From positions 372,001-436,000 of the forward strand of contig JADJQZ010000001.1 in NCBI GenBank assembly GCA_016712465.1: a stretch of 64,000 bases of DNA, in the 5' to 3' direction. This document shows positions 45,341 through 53,721 of this stretch, piece by piece (positions within the stretch are counted from its first letter, which is position 1; every line of letters begins with the position of its first letter). Origin of the DNA: Candidatus Obscuribacter sp. GTDB taxonomy: Bacteria; Cyanobacteriota; Vampirovibrionia; Obscuribacterales; Obscuribacteraceae. The notes under the pieces are model-generated. The model saw only the letters and a program-made list of their open reading frames with translations. It did not search any database and was not told the DNA's origin. The position numbers were made by a program, and so were the translations under genes.

Positions 45341-45808
45341 TCAGGAAATCCGGTCGAGTCTATCCCTGGCAAACTTGAGGTAGAGTTCGGCGGACGTGAA
45401 GCACCAGTCGGTATTGATGGCGCTCGGATTGGGATGATGTCCGGTAAGAACTGAAAGGAGTAAATCTCGCTCGAAAGTAGCCATGCGCACCTGTTCCTTC
45501 AGGATTCGCCGCTCCGAAAGAGTGGCGGGATCTTCGGGCAGGGCTTCGACTTCTTTCTTGATGACGTCGATCCGACTTGTGAGGTTGATGACCTTGATGA
45601 GCGGATGTTCGGGCTCCACAGGGCCATGTTGGCAGTTGCATTTCTCGGAGACCGCCGGAGCGATTGCCTTTGCATCTGCGGCCGGGTCCTGCTCGGGATT
45701 GCCCTCCGGCTTGCGACTGGAGGGTTTGTTGCGCAGGCGAGACGGTCTGGAAACATTGAGCAGAATGAGAAGACCCGAGATGATAAGCAGAAACAGTACG
45801 GTTTTCAT
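45341..45808 (-). CDS. Single-pass membrane protein, 155 residues
   Basis: An N-terminal membrane helix (about 3-19; TVLFLLIISGLLILLNV) is followed by a basic Pro-rich linker, a small Cys pair (KCNCQHG, about 56-62) and a helical C-terminus. The ATG follows GGAAAG. It is the middle gene of the three-gene run. Function unknown. Confidence 0.6.
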   Translation of the reverse strand: MKTVLFLLIISGLLILLNVSRPSRLRNKPSSRKPEGNPEQDPAADAKAIAPAVSEKCNCQHGPVEPEHPLIKVINLTSRIDVIKKEVEALPEDPATLSERRILKEQVRMATFERDLLLSVLTGHHPNPSAINTDWCFTSAELYLKFARDRLDRIS

Positions 45809-45849
45809 AGTTATTTCTTTCCGTGAATTTCAGCTCGAGCGAGACAGAC

Positions 45850-46272
45850 TCAGTTGTCTTCGTCGTCCTCGTCTTGCTTGTTGAAGAGTGCTTGGGACCT
45901 GGCTTTACGCACATGCAAGCGAGCATGTTCGAGACCGAGGGCGAAGCCGTCCACTTGAGCGTCGGTAGTGGCATTTTCCATGGACTGCTCGATGGAGGCT
46001 TTCAACTCGGAAGCTTTGTCGAGCTCAGCCTGGGCTAGCTGACGCGCTTCCACGGTGGCTTTCTCATCACCCTTGAGGGCGTCGATGTAGCCTTGAACTT
46101 GACGGATACCCAGACCCAGGTCATGGAGTTCGCTTCTCAGCGTATTCTTCTTGGCTTCGACGAGCTTAGCCGGTTGGTTCTTGGCACGGTCGCTACGACC
46201 CTTTTTCAGAACCAGGACGATGAGGATGAGCACTGCAATCGCCGCGATGGCGAAGATGCTGTTAGAAGGCAT
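45850..46272 (-). CDS. Single-pass membrane coiled-coil protein, 140 residues
   Basis: An N-terminal membrane helix (about 5-22; SIFAIAAIAVLILIVLVL) and a coiled-coil-like helix (about 40-125) end in an acidic QDEDDEDN tail. The start at 46272 was chosen for AGGAGA at good spacing over an upstream ATG at 46311. It is the first gene of the three-gene run. Function unknown. Confidence 0.6.
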   Translation of the reverse strand: MPSNSIFAIAAIAVLILIVLVLKKGRSDRAKNQPAKLVEAKKNTLRSELHDLGLGIRQVQGYIDALKGDEKATVEARQLAQAELDKASELKASIEQSMENATTDAQVDGFALGLEHARLHVRKARSQALFNKQDEDDEDN

Positions 46273-47014
46273 ATTTTTCTCCTGACAAACGCTCCGGCTG
46301 GAGGCGTTCATCGAAATTGTTTAAGGGAGATAGTCTCGACAGATTGGGGGTGGTTTTAAGTCGAAGTGAGTATTGGAAGAAAAGTCAGATTCTGACTATC
46401 AAGATTGATGCCCTTTGCTCAAGTTAGAAAAAGCTCCCGATATTTGATCAGGCTTTCATGGATTCAAGAGAAAGTCGGTAGCGGTAAGGGTTTTAAGCAG
46501 GTTCCCGGTATGTGCAGTTGTCATGGTGGCGCCCGATATATACTTTCGGGGTGGCTCCTCTGGCGGTTTTACGAGGATGTCAGGGTGGCGCGGCTATGCG
46601 CATCCCACTGCGCGTCGTATTGATTTGGGAATGATGACGAGGTATTTCTCTCTGGAGATATCGGCTTGCCGAGAGACGCTTGCCAACTTGGCTCAACGTG
46701 GGGCCAGCATAGCCGGTCGCATTGGTTTGACTCTATTGAGCAGTGCCGCGCCGGCCCGGCTGCCGCTTGTTTACCTTTTAGTACTTGGTGATATAGTTGA
46801 AAGTTGAAAAATAGAAATAGAGGCGGTGCGTTTGTGAGATTTCCGGTTGTGCCCCGGCTGCAGGCGCATCGAATCGCTGTTTTGAAGAGCGAATTTCGAT
46901 GCGCCTGAGCTGTGGCGGTTTGTATCAAGGGAGCAGTTGAGCGGTTCTCGCTTGTGGTCCTGCGGCTTTTGCCAGCCTGTGAACGACCGGGTCATACTTT
47001 CTCGTCTCTTGCCT
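46273..47014. other. Intergenic region
   Basis: 742 bases with a strong hairpin (46861-46907). Open frames here have no ribosome sites or family signal. Confidence 0.4.
46861..46907 (-). terminator. Strong hairpin downstream of the 108-residue membrane protein
   Basis: A perfect 13-bp outer stem CAGGCGCATCGAA / TTCGATGCGCCTG with an inner TCGCT/AGCGA stem. No T-run, so termination may need other factors. Confidence 0.55.
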
Positions 47015-47341
47015 TCAGAGCTTTTTGGCGTCAGCCAGATAGCTCAGAACGATGCCGATGGAAATGCCGATAGTAGCTCCCAGACCCAGGGTTCTCCCCC
47101 AGAGGCTGATTGCGTAGGCTGCCACCATGCTGGCAATGCCGATGCAGACTGCAACGGCGGCAAGAATCGAGAGCAGATGCGCAATTTGACGTTTGCGCTG
47201 GTCCTTGTTCTTGATGATCGAGTGGCGCGGCTTCTTCCCGAAGAGATGAAGCGTGCACCAGTGACCGAAAGCGTAACCTGCTCCAACTGCAAGGGCGGTC
47301 ACCAGGATGGCGGCCGCAAGGAGCAGTAGGTTGGTTTCCAT
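47015..47341 (-). CDS. Small membrane protein, 108 residues
   Basis: Two or three hydrophobic segments (about 4-26, 57-75, 83-102) around a basic loop (KKPRHSIIKNKDQRKRQ). The ATG follows AGGAG. It lies 103 bases downstream of the radical SAM gene on the same strand. No family recognised. Confidence 0.6.
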   Translation of the reverse strand: METNLLLLAAAILVTALAVGAGYAFGHWCTLHLFGKKPRHSIIKNKDQRKRQIAHLLSILAAVAVCIGIASMVAAYAISLWGRTLGLGATIGISIGIVLSYLADAKKL

Positions 47342-47443
47342 TTGGAACTCCTGTTGTCGGCGTCGGCAGTGCCCTTGCCCTGAGGCGCGGGTACACTGCC
47401 GACGAGGGCCGGTTCCTCTATTGCGAGGACCAATCAGCCCGGG

Positions 47444-48328
47444 TTAGAAGATTATCGCCCCGGAATACTGCCAGGCGTAGCGCACATGGCCGTCCGGGAA
47501 GAAGATGAGCTGCCGCAACTCGTCCGATTCGGGCTGGACCGTCAGGCAGTTGGTGATGCAGACGTTCTGGCCGTCCAGGTCGTAGACAGTGGCGCCGTGC
47601 GCGAGGTCCAGAATCGGCTTGCCGACCTTGCGCAGATGCTCGTTCACCTCGCCTTCCAGGGTGGGCTCCACATGGTGTTCGCTGGTCCACTTGAAGATGG
47701 CTTCGTTCTCGCTCTTGTCCGGTTTGGAAACCGGGCGCAGGGTGAGCTGTTCGACGCCGTGCTCTTTGGCGAAAGCGGCCATCTTTTCCACTTCTTCGAT
47801 GCTGTCGATGAAGCCCTTGAGCATGACCACGGCCAGTCGCACGGAGAAGCCGTACTTGTGCAACTTGGCGATGAGAGCCGGCAGGTCGATGTAGGGCTTG
47901 CTGCCTGCTCCCATGTAGATCTGCTTGTTCTTCTCGCTGTCATAGTGACAGATGGAAACAGCCACCGTGGTGAGACCGGCTTCGTACCAGTCTTTCAGGT
48001 GCTGGTCGCTGATGCGGTTGGTCTTACCGTCGGCGATGAGGATGCCGTTGGTTTGCAGTTCCACCACCGGAAAGTCATAGGCTGTCAGGGCTTTGAGGAA
48101 CTGGGTCACCTGGTCGGGGAAGATGGTGGGCTCCCCCTTGGAGGTGATCATGGCCGTGGAGCAGCCGCCATCACGGGCCAGCTGGCAGGCTTTCTTGAAA
48201 TTGCGCCAGTTGACGCTCGGCACCGTTTTGTCGATGCCATTCTTGGGTGTCATGTGGGCCACGCAGAAGGGGCAGCGGGCGTTGCATACCATGGAGCCAG
48301 CCACGATACTGAAGGTGCGTACTTTCAT
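47444..48328 (-). CDS. Radical SAM enzyme
   Basis: The 294-residue enzyme has the 4Fe-4S motif CxxxCxxC at C15, C19 and C22 (CNARCPFC), the GGEP-like SAM motif KGEPTIF and the LQTNG strand. It cleaves S-adenosylmethionine to start radical chemistry. There is no obvious SPASM extension, but two C-terminal Cys (NVCITNC, about 258-264) might bind another cofactor. The substrate is unknown; the nearby Cys-rich peptide and TldD/TldE make peptide modification one option, and tRNA or cofactor modification others. The ATG follows GGAGAA. NAD kinase lies 78 bases upstream. Confidence 0.88.
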   Translation of the reverse strand: MKVRTFSIVAGSMVCNARCPFCVAHMTPKNGIDKTVPSVNWRNFKKACQLARDGGCSTAMITSKGEPTIFPDQVTQFLKALTAYDFPVVELQTNGILIADGKTNRISDQHLKDWYEAGLTTVAVSICHYDSEKNKQIYMGAGSKPYIDLPALIAKLHKYGFSVRLAVVMLKGFIDSIEEVEKMAAFAKEHGVEQLTLRPVSKPDKSENEAIFKWTSEHHVEPTLEGEVNEHLRKVGKPILDLAHGATVYDLDGQNVCITNCLTVQPESDELRQLIFFPDGHVRYAWQYSGAIIF

Positions 48329-48406
48329 CAGATTTCTCCGGTTGTTTTTGGTGAAATAGAGGCGGCGGGGAGTGGCGCTTTTGCGAGCGCAACTCCCACG
48401 CGATCG

Positions 48407-49579
48407 TTAAACGTTGCGCTTCTTCAGCGAGTTGCGCATGCGGCTGAACCAGGCTTTGATGGCGCTGGTTTTGCCGTTTTTGAGGGCGGTGAAACCGTCG
48501 GCACTTGCGGCCGCGGTAGCACCGGTGGTGCTGCCGGCTTGGTGCAGTTTCGGGGCCAGGGTACGGCCGAGAATGGCAGCAGCAGCTTTGCTCCAGCTTC
48601 CCAGAAGCGGTAAGTTGTAAAGCTTCCGTTCCAGCAAGTAAGGGGTGTGGCAGCCCGGGTCAACGAAGGCCACCAGGTCTTGCTCCGCCGCTTCCACCGT
48701 CAGAATGGCGCCGCGCGGAAAGTCGTACTCGATGTGTTCGCCGTCCACGAAGAGCTTGCCGCCCTGCATCTGGCTGACGAGCCGCATTGTCTCTCCGGCT
48801 TTGACGGTGCCTTTCAGGAAGACTTGCTTCTCGAAGAGGCGCAGAAACGGGGCTCGTTTCTGGTAGGCGAAGCAGCGAGAGGTAATGGGCAGCACCGGTC
48901 CGCCTTCCGAACGGAGGAAGCCGGTGCTGCCTGACGGTGCCGCAATCAGGAGACCGGAGCCTTTGTGATTGGCGGACTTGCCCCGGACGGAGATCTGATA
49001 GCGACTGGTGCCGGCCGGATGTTTGTGCGCCACCAGTACTTCGTTCAAGACCGGCTCCCGTAGCTGCACTCCGTTCAGAGTCAGACGAAGGCGCAGGAGC
49101 TTGATCGGTTGAATTTCGCTTCGGAGAATGGCCGCAAGCACTGCCGGAAAGCCGTGTCGGTCGGTCAGACAGAAGTGTCCGAAGCTGGTGATGGGAGCGG
49201 AGTTGACGCCGAGCACGGGCACTGCCGTTTGCACTTCATGGGAAATGCGCAGGAAGGTGCCGTCGCCGCCTACTGTGACGATCAAGTCGACATCCGGCAC
49301 GAGCCTGGCGAAGTCGTCCAGTTGTCTTACCGGCACAACCTCCAGCCCGGCACTTTCGAGGGTTTTGACCACCAGGGCCAGGGTTTCCTCGTGTTCCAGG
49401 TGTGAGGCTTGCACTGATTCGACGCCGGAGCGTCTGGCGCGGATGTCGGCTAACTGAGCCTCATCTCCGGCTTTGAGCACCTGCTCCAGGTAGGTCTCCT
49501 TGACCAGTACCAGTACCTTCCTGTACCGGTGTTTACCGCCACCGCGGTCACGTTCACGAGGATTTGTTCGAGTTTGCAT
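48407..49579 (-). CDS. nadK: NAD kinase
   Basis: The 390-residue cytoplasmic kinase makes NADP from NAD. Motifs: VTVGGDGTFLRI (catalytic GGDGT), LNEVLVAHK (NE motif), LLIAAPSGSTGF and LFVDGEHIEYDF. It is longer than the usual 290-320, with a basic N-terminal 20-residue segment and a C-terminal extension (about 335-390) of unknown use. The start at 49579 was chosen because GAGGTG precedes it; the frame extends 20 codons further. It lies between the radical SAM gene and the double NMNAT gene on the same strand. Confidence 0.93.
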   Translation of the reverse strand: MQTRTNPRERDRGGGKHRYRKVLVLVKETYLEQVLKAGDEAQLADIRARRSGVESVQASHLEHEETLALVVKTLESAGLEVVPVRQLDDFARLVPDVDLIVTVGGDGTFLRISHEVQTAVPVLGVNSAPITSFGHFCLTDRHGFPAVLAAILRSEIQPIKLLRLRLTLNGVQLREPVLNEVLVAHKHPAGTSRYQISVRGKSANHKGSGLLIAAPSGSTGFLRSEGGPVLPITSRCFAYQKRAPFLRLFEKQVFLKGTVKAGETMRLVSQMQGGKLFVDGEHIEYDFPRGAILTVEAAEQDLVAFVDPGCHTPYLLERKLYNLPLLGSWSKAAAAILGRTLAPKLHQAGSTTGATAAASADGFTALKNGKTSAIKAWFSRMRNSLKKRNV

Positions 49580-49695
49580 ATGCACCTCGTATAGGTTTTG
49601 AGTGAGCGTATATGCGCCTTTCAGCGCAGGTCTAGACAAAAATCTCGATGCCGATAGGCGGGCGTGTTAAACCGCACCTCGACATTGGGGCAGAA

Positions 49696-49729
49696 GCAAG
49701 AAGCCGCCTCCTGAGAAGCGGCTTCTTGC
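49696..49729 (-). other. Strong hairpin between the double NMNAT and NAD kinase genes
   Basis: A perfect 12-bp stem GCAAGAAGCCGC / GCGGCTTCTTGC with a 10-base loop. Only a weak T-run follows on the minus strand, so it may attenuate rather than stop transcription. Confidence 0.6.
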
Positions 49730-49776
49730 GGTTCGTGGAAAGGGGCACTTTTGAGAGGCGCTCTTTTCCAGTTCTT

Positions 49777-51219
49777 CTAGCGCTTACCGGTTCTGGCGCG
49801 GGTGGTTTTCCGGGCCTTGGCCGGTGCCGGGTTGACCCTGGTGGTGACCTTGGTCTTCTCGGTTGTGGCACTCACTGCAGCACTGGACGATTCCTCACCG
49901 TAGAGCTTGCGCTTGCGGATGATTTGCTGCACCGACCAGGGTGTCGTGTAGGCGATGGACTCACCCCTGGACACCCAGCTCCGGAGCATGGCGCTGGAAA
50001 CGTTCGGACGCGGTGCCTTCATCACTTCGATGCGAGCCTGCGGTGCCTTCTTCTTCATCAGCTTGGCCCACTTCACCGCCTGCTCGTAGCTGACGTCGCC
50101 TGTGGGGAAGAAGAGGAAGCGGGCCTTGCCGGTCAGCTCTTCGAAGCCCATCCACTCGTTGAGCCGCCACTCAAAGTCGGGACGCAAGTAGTCGGCGGCG
50201 ATGAACATGGAGAGTTCCACGTTTTCGCCGTACTTCAAGCGCATGTCGTTGACCGTGAGCAGAGCGTAGGAAGTGGTGCCGCGATCGAGGTCCACGCGGG
50301 AAGTGCGGAAGTTGGGGTTGTCGGCGGTTGCCGCTACCACCATCTCGTGGCGGGCTTCTGCCGATTCGGCAGCCTTCTTGTTATGGGGCGGCGTGGCGGC
50401 GGTGACGAATTCCACCACATCCATGCCGTACTCTTCACGGGCCCATTCGGCCAGGAGCAGGTGACCGTAGTGGATGGGGTCGAACTGACCGCCGTAGATG
50501 CCCACGTGCTTGATGTTGTCCAGCTCGATGGCTCTCAGCGCCGGCACGGCCGGGGTATCGGCAGTGCGGTAGATGCCATACTTGGCGATCATCTGCTGGG
50601 TGACCCAGGGCAGCCGATACCAGATGGAACGACCCATGGCCACGCTTTCGCGGATCATGGTGCTGGAAAGTTCAGGGCTGGGCACCTCGATGGCCTCGAT
50701 GCGGGCTTCGGGGATGAGCTTGGACCATTCCTGGATCTTGGCCACCTCGTGCTTGTCGCGGGGAAAGACCAGGATGGTGACGAGTTTGAACAGCTCTTTG
50801 CCGCCGGTCCACTTGCCCATGAACCACTTGTGGTTGGGGTCGAGGTACTCGGAACTGGTCAGGTAGAACAACTCGACGTCGTCGCCGTATTGCTCCTTCA
50901 CCTGCTCCACAGCCATGAGCGTGTAGCCCACGCCCTTCTGCTTGATGCTGATGCGTGAAGCTTCGAACTGGGGATTGTCCGAGACCGTAGCCACCACCAT
51001 TTCGTGGCGAACTTCGGCGTCGAGAACACCTGCCTTGTTGGGCGGATTGCCGCAAGTCAGGAAGAGCACGAGGTCGAGCCCCTTCACCTGGCGAGTGCGC
51101 TCGGCACAGATCAGGTGTCCGTAGTGGATCGGGCTGAAGGTGCCGTCATAGAGACCTATCCGGCGAGGAGCACCGGTGGTTGCCGCCGTGGGGGCGGGCT
51201 TCGTTTTGACGTTTTTCAT
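49777..51219 (-). CDS. Tandem duplicated NMN/NaMN adenylyltransferase (two NadD-type domains)
   Basis: The 480-residue protein carries two full nucleotidyltransferase domains. Domain 1 (about 20-220) has GLYDGTFSPIHYGH (HxGH at 32-35) and SSTMIR (185-190); domain 2 (about 238-440) has GIYGGQFDPIHYGH (HxGH at 250-253) and SSAMLR (408-413). Both keep the catalytic histidines and the C-terminal substrate motif, so both may be active. A basic tail (about 440-480, with Thr/Arg/Lys) follows. NadD/NMNAT normally has one 190-220 residue domain, so the internal duplication is unusual. The ATG follows GGAGG. It likely makes NAD or deamido-NAD for the NAD kinase next door. Confidence 0.9.
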   Translation of the reverse strand: MKNVKTKPAPTAATTGAPRRIGLYDGTFSPIHYGHLICAERTRQVKGLDLVLFLTCGNPPNKAGVLDAEVRHEMVVATVSDNPQFEASRISIKQKGVGYTLMAVEQVKEQYGDDVELFYLTSSEYLDPNHKWFMGKWTGGKELFKLVTILVFPRDKHEVAKIQEWSKLIPEARIEAIEVPSPELSSTMIRESVAMGRSIWYRLPWVTQQMIAKYGIYRTADTPAVPALRAIELDNIKHVGIYGGQFDPIHYGHLLLAEWAREEYGMDVVEFVTAATPPHNKKAAESAEARHEMVVAATADNPNFRTSRVDLDRGTTSYALLTVNDMRLKYGENVELSMFIAADYLRPDFEWRLNEWMGFEELTGKARFLFFPTGDVSYEQAVKWAKLMKKKAPQARIEVMKAPRPNVSSAMLRSWVSRGESIAYTTPWSVQQIIRKRKLYGEESSSAAVSATTEKTKVTTRVNPAPAKARKTTRARTGKR

Positions 51220-51787
51220 GGTTACCTCCGTAGGGCACCGATAGTGGGATTATATCGATGCCTGGTTAGATACATAAAGAGAGACCACAAGAGCAGGCTT
51301 CTGATGGTCATGGCTGACGCCTGCCACTTTTGCTTGCTTGCGGTGCGACGCGACAAACTGATTCCCGGGACGGAGTCCTGGGGGAGAATGGTTGAAAGTC
51401 TGAGTTTCTGATTGAGGTTAAGCTTGAGGGCCTGGTTGAGTTTATGGGTGCAAAAATAGACTTTGAGCTTATTCGTTTCCAAGCGCTAAGCTCAAGGTCC
51501 TGAGAAAACGCCTCAATAGTTTCTGGCAGCAAAAACACTTCTATCTCTTATTAACAGAGTCTGTTTTCTAACAGCTGCGGGCTTTGTGGGGATGAATGAC
51601 CGGATCTGTCAGTCCGGATGGTTGATTTAAGGTTGCTCATCTTGACATCTATCAGTTAGCGATACTCGCGCAAGGTGTTAACCGGCCGATGGCAGAGGCC
51701 TGCCCAGCCCAACTGTGGAAGTTGTTAACCGTTATCGGTTAACAGCACAATCTGGTCGGTGACGTCGACGGGTCGCGGGTCACCGCT
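51220..51787. other. Intergenic / promoter region of the double NMNAT gene
   Basis: It contains a perfect 20-bp dyad (51724-51743) with a third half-site at 51677-51684. No gene. Confidence 0.45.
51724..51743. promoter_or_regulatory. Perfect dyad, candidate operator
   Basis: GTTAACCG-TTAT-CGGTTAAC has 8-bp arms. A third GTTAACCG half-site lies 47 bases upstream (51677-51684). It stands between the NadR-like gene and the double NMNAT gene. It might bind a regulator of NAD genes. Confidence 0.4.
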
Positions 51788-53014
51788 TCAGGGGTCTGCG
51801 GCTCGGTTCAGAAGGTCGGACACAAGCATGATGGACTTTTCCAGCCTTTCTTCGAAGCTGCCACTGATGACCTGGTATGGTCTTTGCCAGCGTTCCAGGT
51901 ATAGCTTGCAGGAAGCCAGAAAAGTTTCTCTCTCCTCGGGATAGTAGCGCTGTGGATCTTCTATCCATGGCACATCCACATCCAGCAAAAGGTAAAGGTC
52001 ATGTTTCTGCCGCTGGGCCAGGGCGAGAAGCTCTTCCGGCACCTCTTTGTAGAGCCATTCACTCCAGATACAGGTGGTAAGGGCATCGGTGTCGGAGAAA
52101 AGCACACGATTGGCGGTGTGAGCCAGGGCATTTTCAGAGGCGGCCATGCCGGCAGCAAAAACAGCCAGGTCCTGGCGCTCCAGCTGGTTATTCTTTGCTT
52201 CCATAAAGGTGCGGGCGTATTCAGGCACGAAGCGGGTCTGGAAGTGTCTGGCCAGATTTTTGGTGAGGGTACTTTTGCCGGTGGATTCGGGACCAAAGAT
52301 ACAAACCCGTTTCAAATAAGTCAGACGCGCTGCCGGCGCCAGCTTGTCAAAGTTCTTGATGGGATCAAACCTTGCCGAGGTGTCCCTCTGGAAGAGTTCG
52401 CCGCCTGGATCGGTGGGTACAAATCGGGCGGAAAGGTTGTCGGCAAGGGCATTATCGCCCTTGTCTGCGGACAGGAAAAAATCAAATTTACGTCCAGTGC
52501 TCTGCCCTTGTGCAGTGCTTAATTGCTGCAGATAGGCCAGTGCCGATTCTTTATCGGCGCAGATTTTTACCTCGATGTCGGGACGGCTTTCCTTGAGCCA
52601 GTTTAGTCTCAAGCTGACCGGAATTGGTTTCATTCCGACTTGCGACATATCCTCTAGAAGCAAGACCAGTACCGAATCAGCAAGATTGAGGGCAAAATCG
52701 ATACGGTACAGGTGTTCTTCCGTGAGAGGCGCGAAGCTGTCCACCAGCACGGCTGTGGTTCTGGTCGGAACCCTGGCCTCCTTGCTTTCCAGGCTATGCA
52801 CACCCATGGGTACCAGGTCTTTCCGTTCAAGGAAGGCGACCACTTCATCCTTTAAGCCGGGCTCGAGCAACTCCAGGGACATACCGCAAATATCGGCGGA
52901 TAGACCGGGCGGCGTCGGCGTAGTGCGACAACTGAATTGGCTCTCGGCGGTTCGGAGAAGCTTTTCTGCCTTCAAAACTTGTTGTAAAGATGGGAAGGTC
53001 AGAATCAAGCGCAT
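51788..53014 (-). CDS. DUF3343 - NMNAT-like - nicotinamide riboside kinase (NadR-like) fusion
   Basis: The 408-residue protein has three parts. Residues 1-72 match DUF3343 (Se/S carrier-like): LILTFPSLQQVLKAEKLL then PTPPGLSADICGMSLEL with one Cys. Residues 86-225 resemble a degenerate NMN adenylyltransferase (LVDSFAPLTEEHLYRIDFAL, with TEEH in place of the catalytic HxGH). Residues 235-405 form a P-loop kinase of the NadR nicotinamide riboside kinase type: GPESTGKS (241-248), PEYAR (264-268), SDTD (307-310). The start at 53014 was chosen for GGCAGGA; an ATG at 53062 has none. The kinase half should be active, the transferase half probably not. The DUF3343 fusion is odd. It lies upstream of the double NMNAT gene. 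Confidence 0.75.
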   Translation of the reverse strand: MRLILTFPSLQQVLKAEKLLRTAESQFSCRTTPTPPGLSADICGMSLELLEPGLKDEVVAFLERKDLVPMGVHSLESKEARVPTRTTAVLVDSFAPLTEEHLYRIDFALNLADSVLVLLLEDMSQVGMKPIPVSLRLNWLKESRPDIEVKICADKESALAYLQQLSTAQGQSTGRKFDFFLSADKGDNALADNLSARFVPTDPGGELFQRDTSARFDPIKNFDKLAPAARLTYLKRVCIFGPESTGKSTLTKNLARHFQTRFVPEYARTFMEAKNNQLERQDLAVFAAGMAASENALAHTANRVLFSDTDALTTCIWSEWLYKEVPEELLALAQRQKHDLYLLLDVDVPWIEDPQRYYPEERETFLASCKLYLERWQRPYQVISGSFEERLEKSIMLVSDLLNRAADP

Positions 53015-53313
53015 CGGGATGTCCTGCCAGGCGAATTGAGGTTGGAAATCATTATCCGACATACTTGGGGGTCGGTTTGCTAACTTTGCTGAACAGCTCA
53101 CCTGTTTTGTCGTCAAGTTGTGCCTAATTTTTGACCGGTGCCGGTTTTCACAAAGAGCAGGAAGTTCCTGCTGCTTGCCCCGGGGTTTCAAGGAGACTTT
53201 TAGATGGAAAGTAAGAAGCAGGTAAAAAGTTAGGTAAATCCTTCACTGTGCCGTAGACCGGCGCCCGCACTTGATTTCCTGTGTTATACTGCGAATTAGA
53301 AAGAGAGGGATCT
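53015..53313. other. Divergent promoter region
   Basis: It holds the start regions of the NadR-like gene (minus) and the zinc-ribbon peptide (plus). No gene. Confidence 0.4.
53282..53290 (+). promoter_or_regulatory. Extended -10 promoter of the zinc-ribbon peptide
   Basis: TG-T-TATACT is a perfect TGn extended -10 with a near-consensus hexamer, 24 bases ahead of the ATG at 53314. Confidence 0.5.
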
Positions 53314-53523
53314 ATGCAATATTTGCTCTGCCCAAGATGTCAATTTAAGATGCCGGCAAATAAACATATTTGCCAGACTTGTGGCTTCAAAATTCCCTCT
53401 GCTGCCCCTGCTTCCGATGCCTCTAAAGGCGCCGACAGCAAAGCGCGAGTCTTCAGCAAGTTGTTTGGTTTCACCAACTCAGCCAAGTCTAAAGAGCAGC
53501 AAGAAAAACACGCGCTCGGATAA
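53314..53523 (+). CDS. 69-residue zinc-ribbon peptide
   Basis: MQYLLCPRCQF and HICQTCGF place four Cys in two CxxC pairs (about C6, C9, C20, C23), a rubredoxin-like zinc ribbon. The C-terminal 45 residues are polar and likely disordered. The ATG follows AGAGAGGGA. A transcription or RNA-binding role is common for such ribbons but unproven here. Confidence 0.7.
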   Translation: MQYLLCPRCQFKMPANKHICQTCGFKIPSAAPASDASKGADSKARVFSKLFGFTNSAKSKEQQEKHALG

Positions 53524-53721
53524 AGTTCTAACTGCTGAGCGGCAACCTTAGGCGGTACTGTATTTGGTACCGCTTTTTGTTCGGCAATTTTGCGGCGCCT
53601 CGTCTTCATTTGGAAACTCTTCCAGGGTCTGCCGGTAGTTGCAGTAACGGCTTAGCCATGCCTAGAATAGCGGTTTCAGATCTGCACTTTACTCTCCGCG
53701 TTCCTACGCCAGGAAAGATCC

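Noticed and set aside
47486..50958. Plus-strand open frames opposite radical SAM, NAD kinase and NMNAT genes
   Set aside because: Shadows of well-supported minus-strand enzymes.
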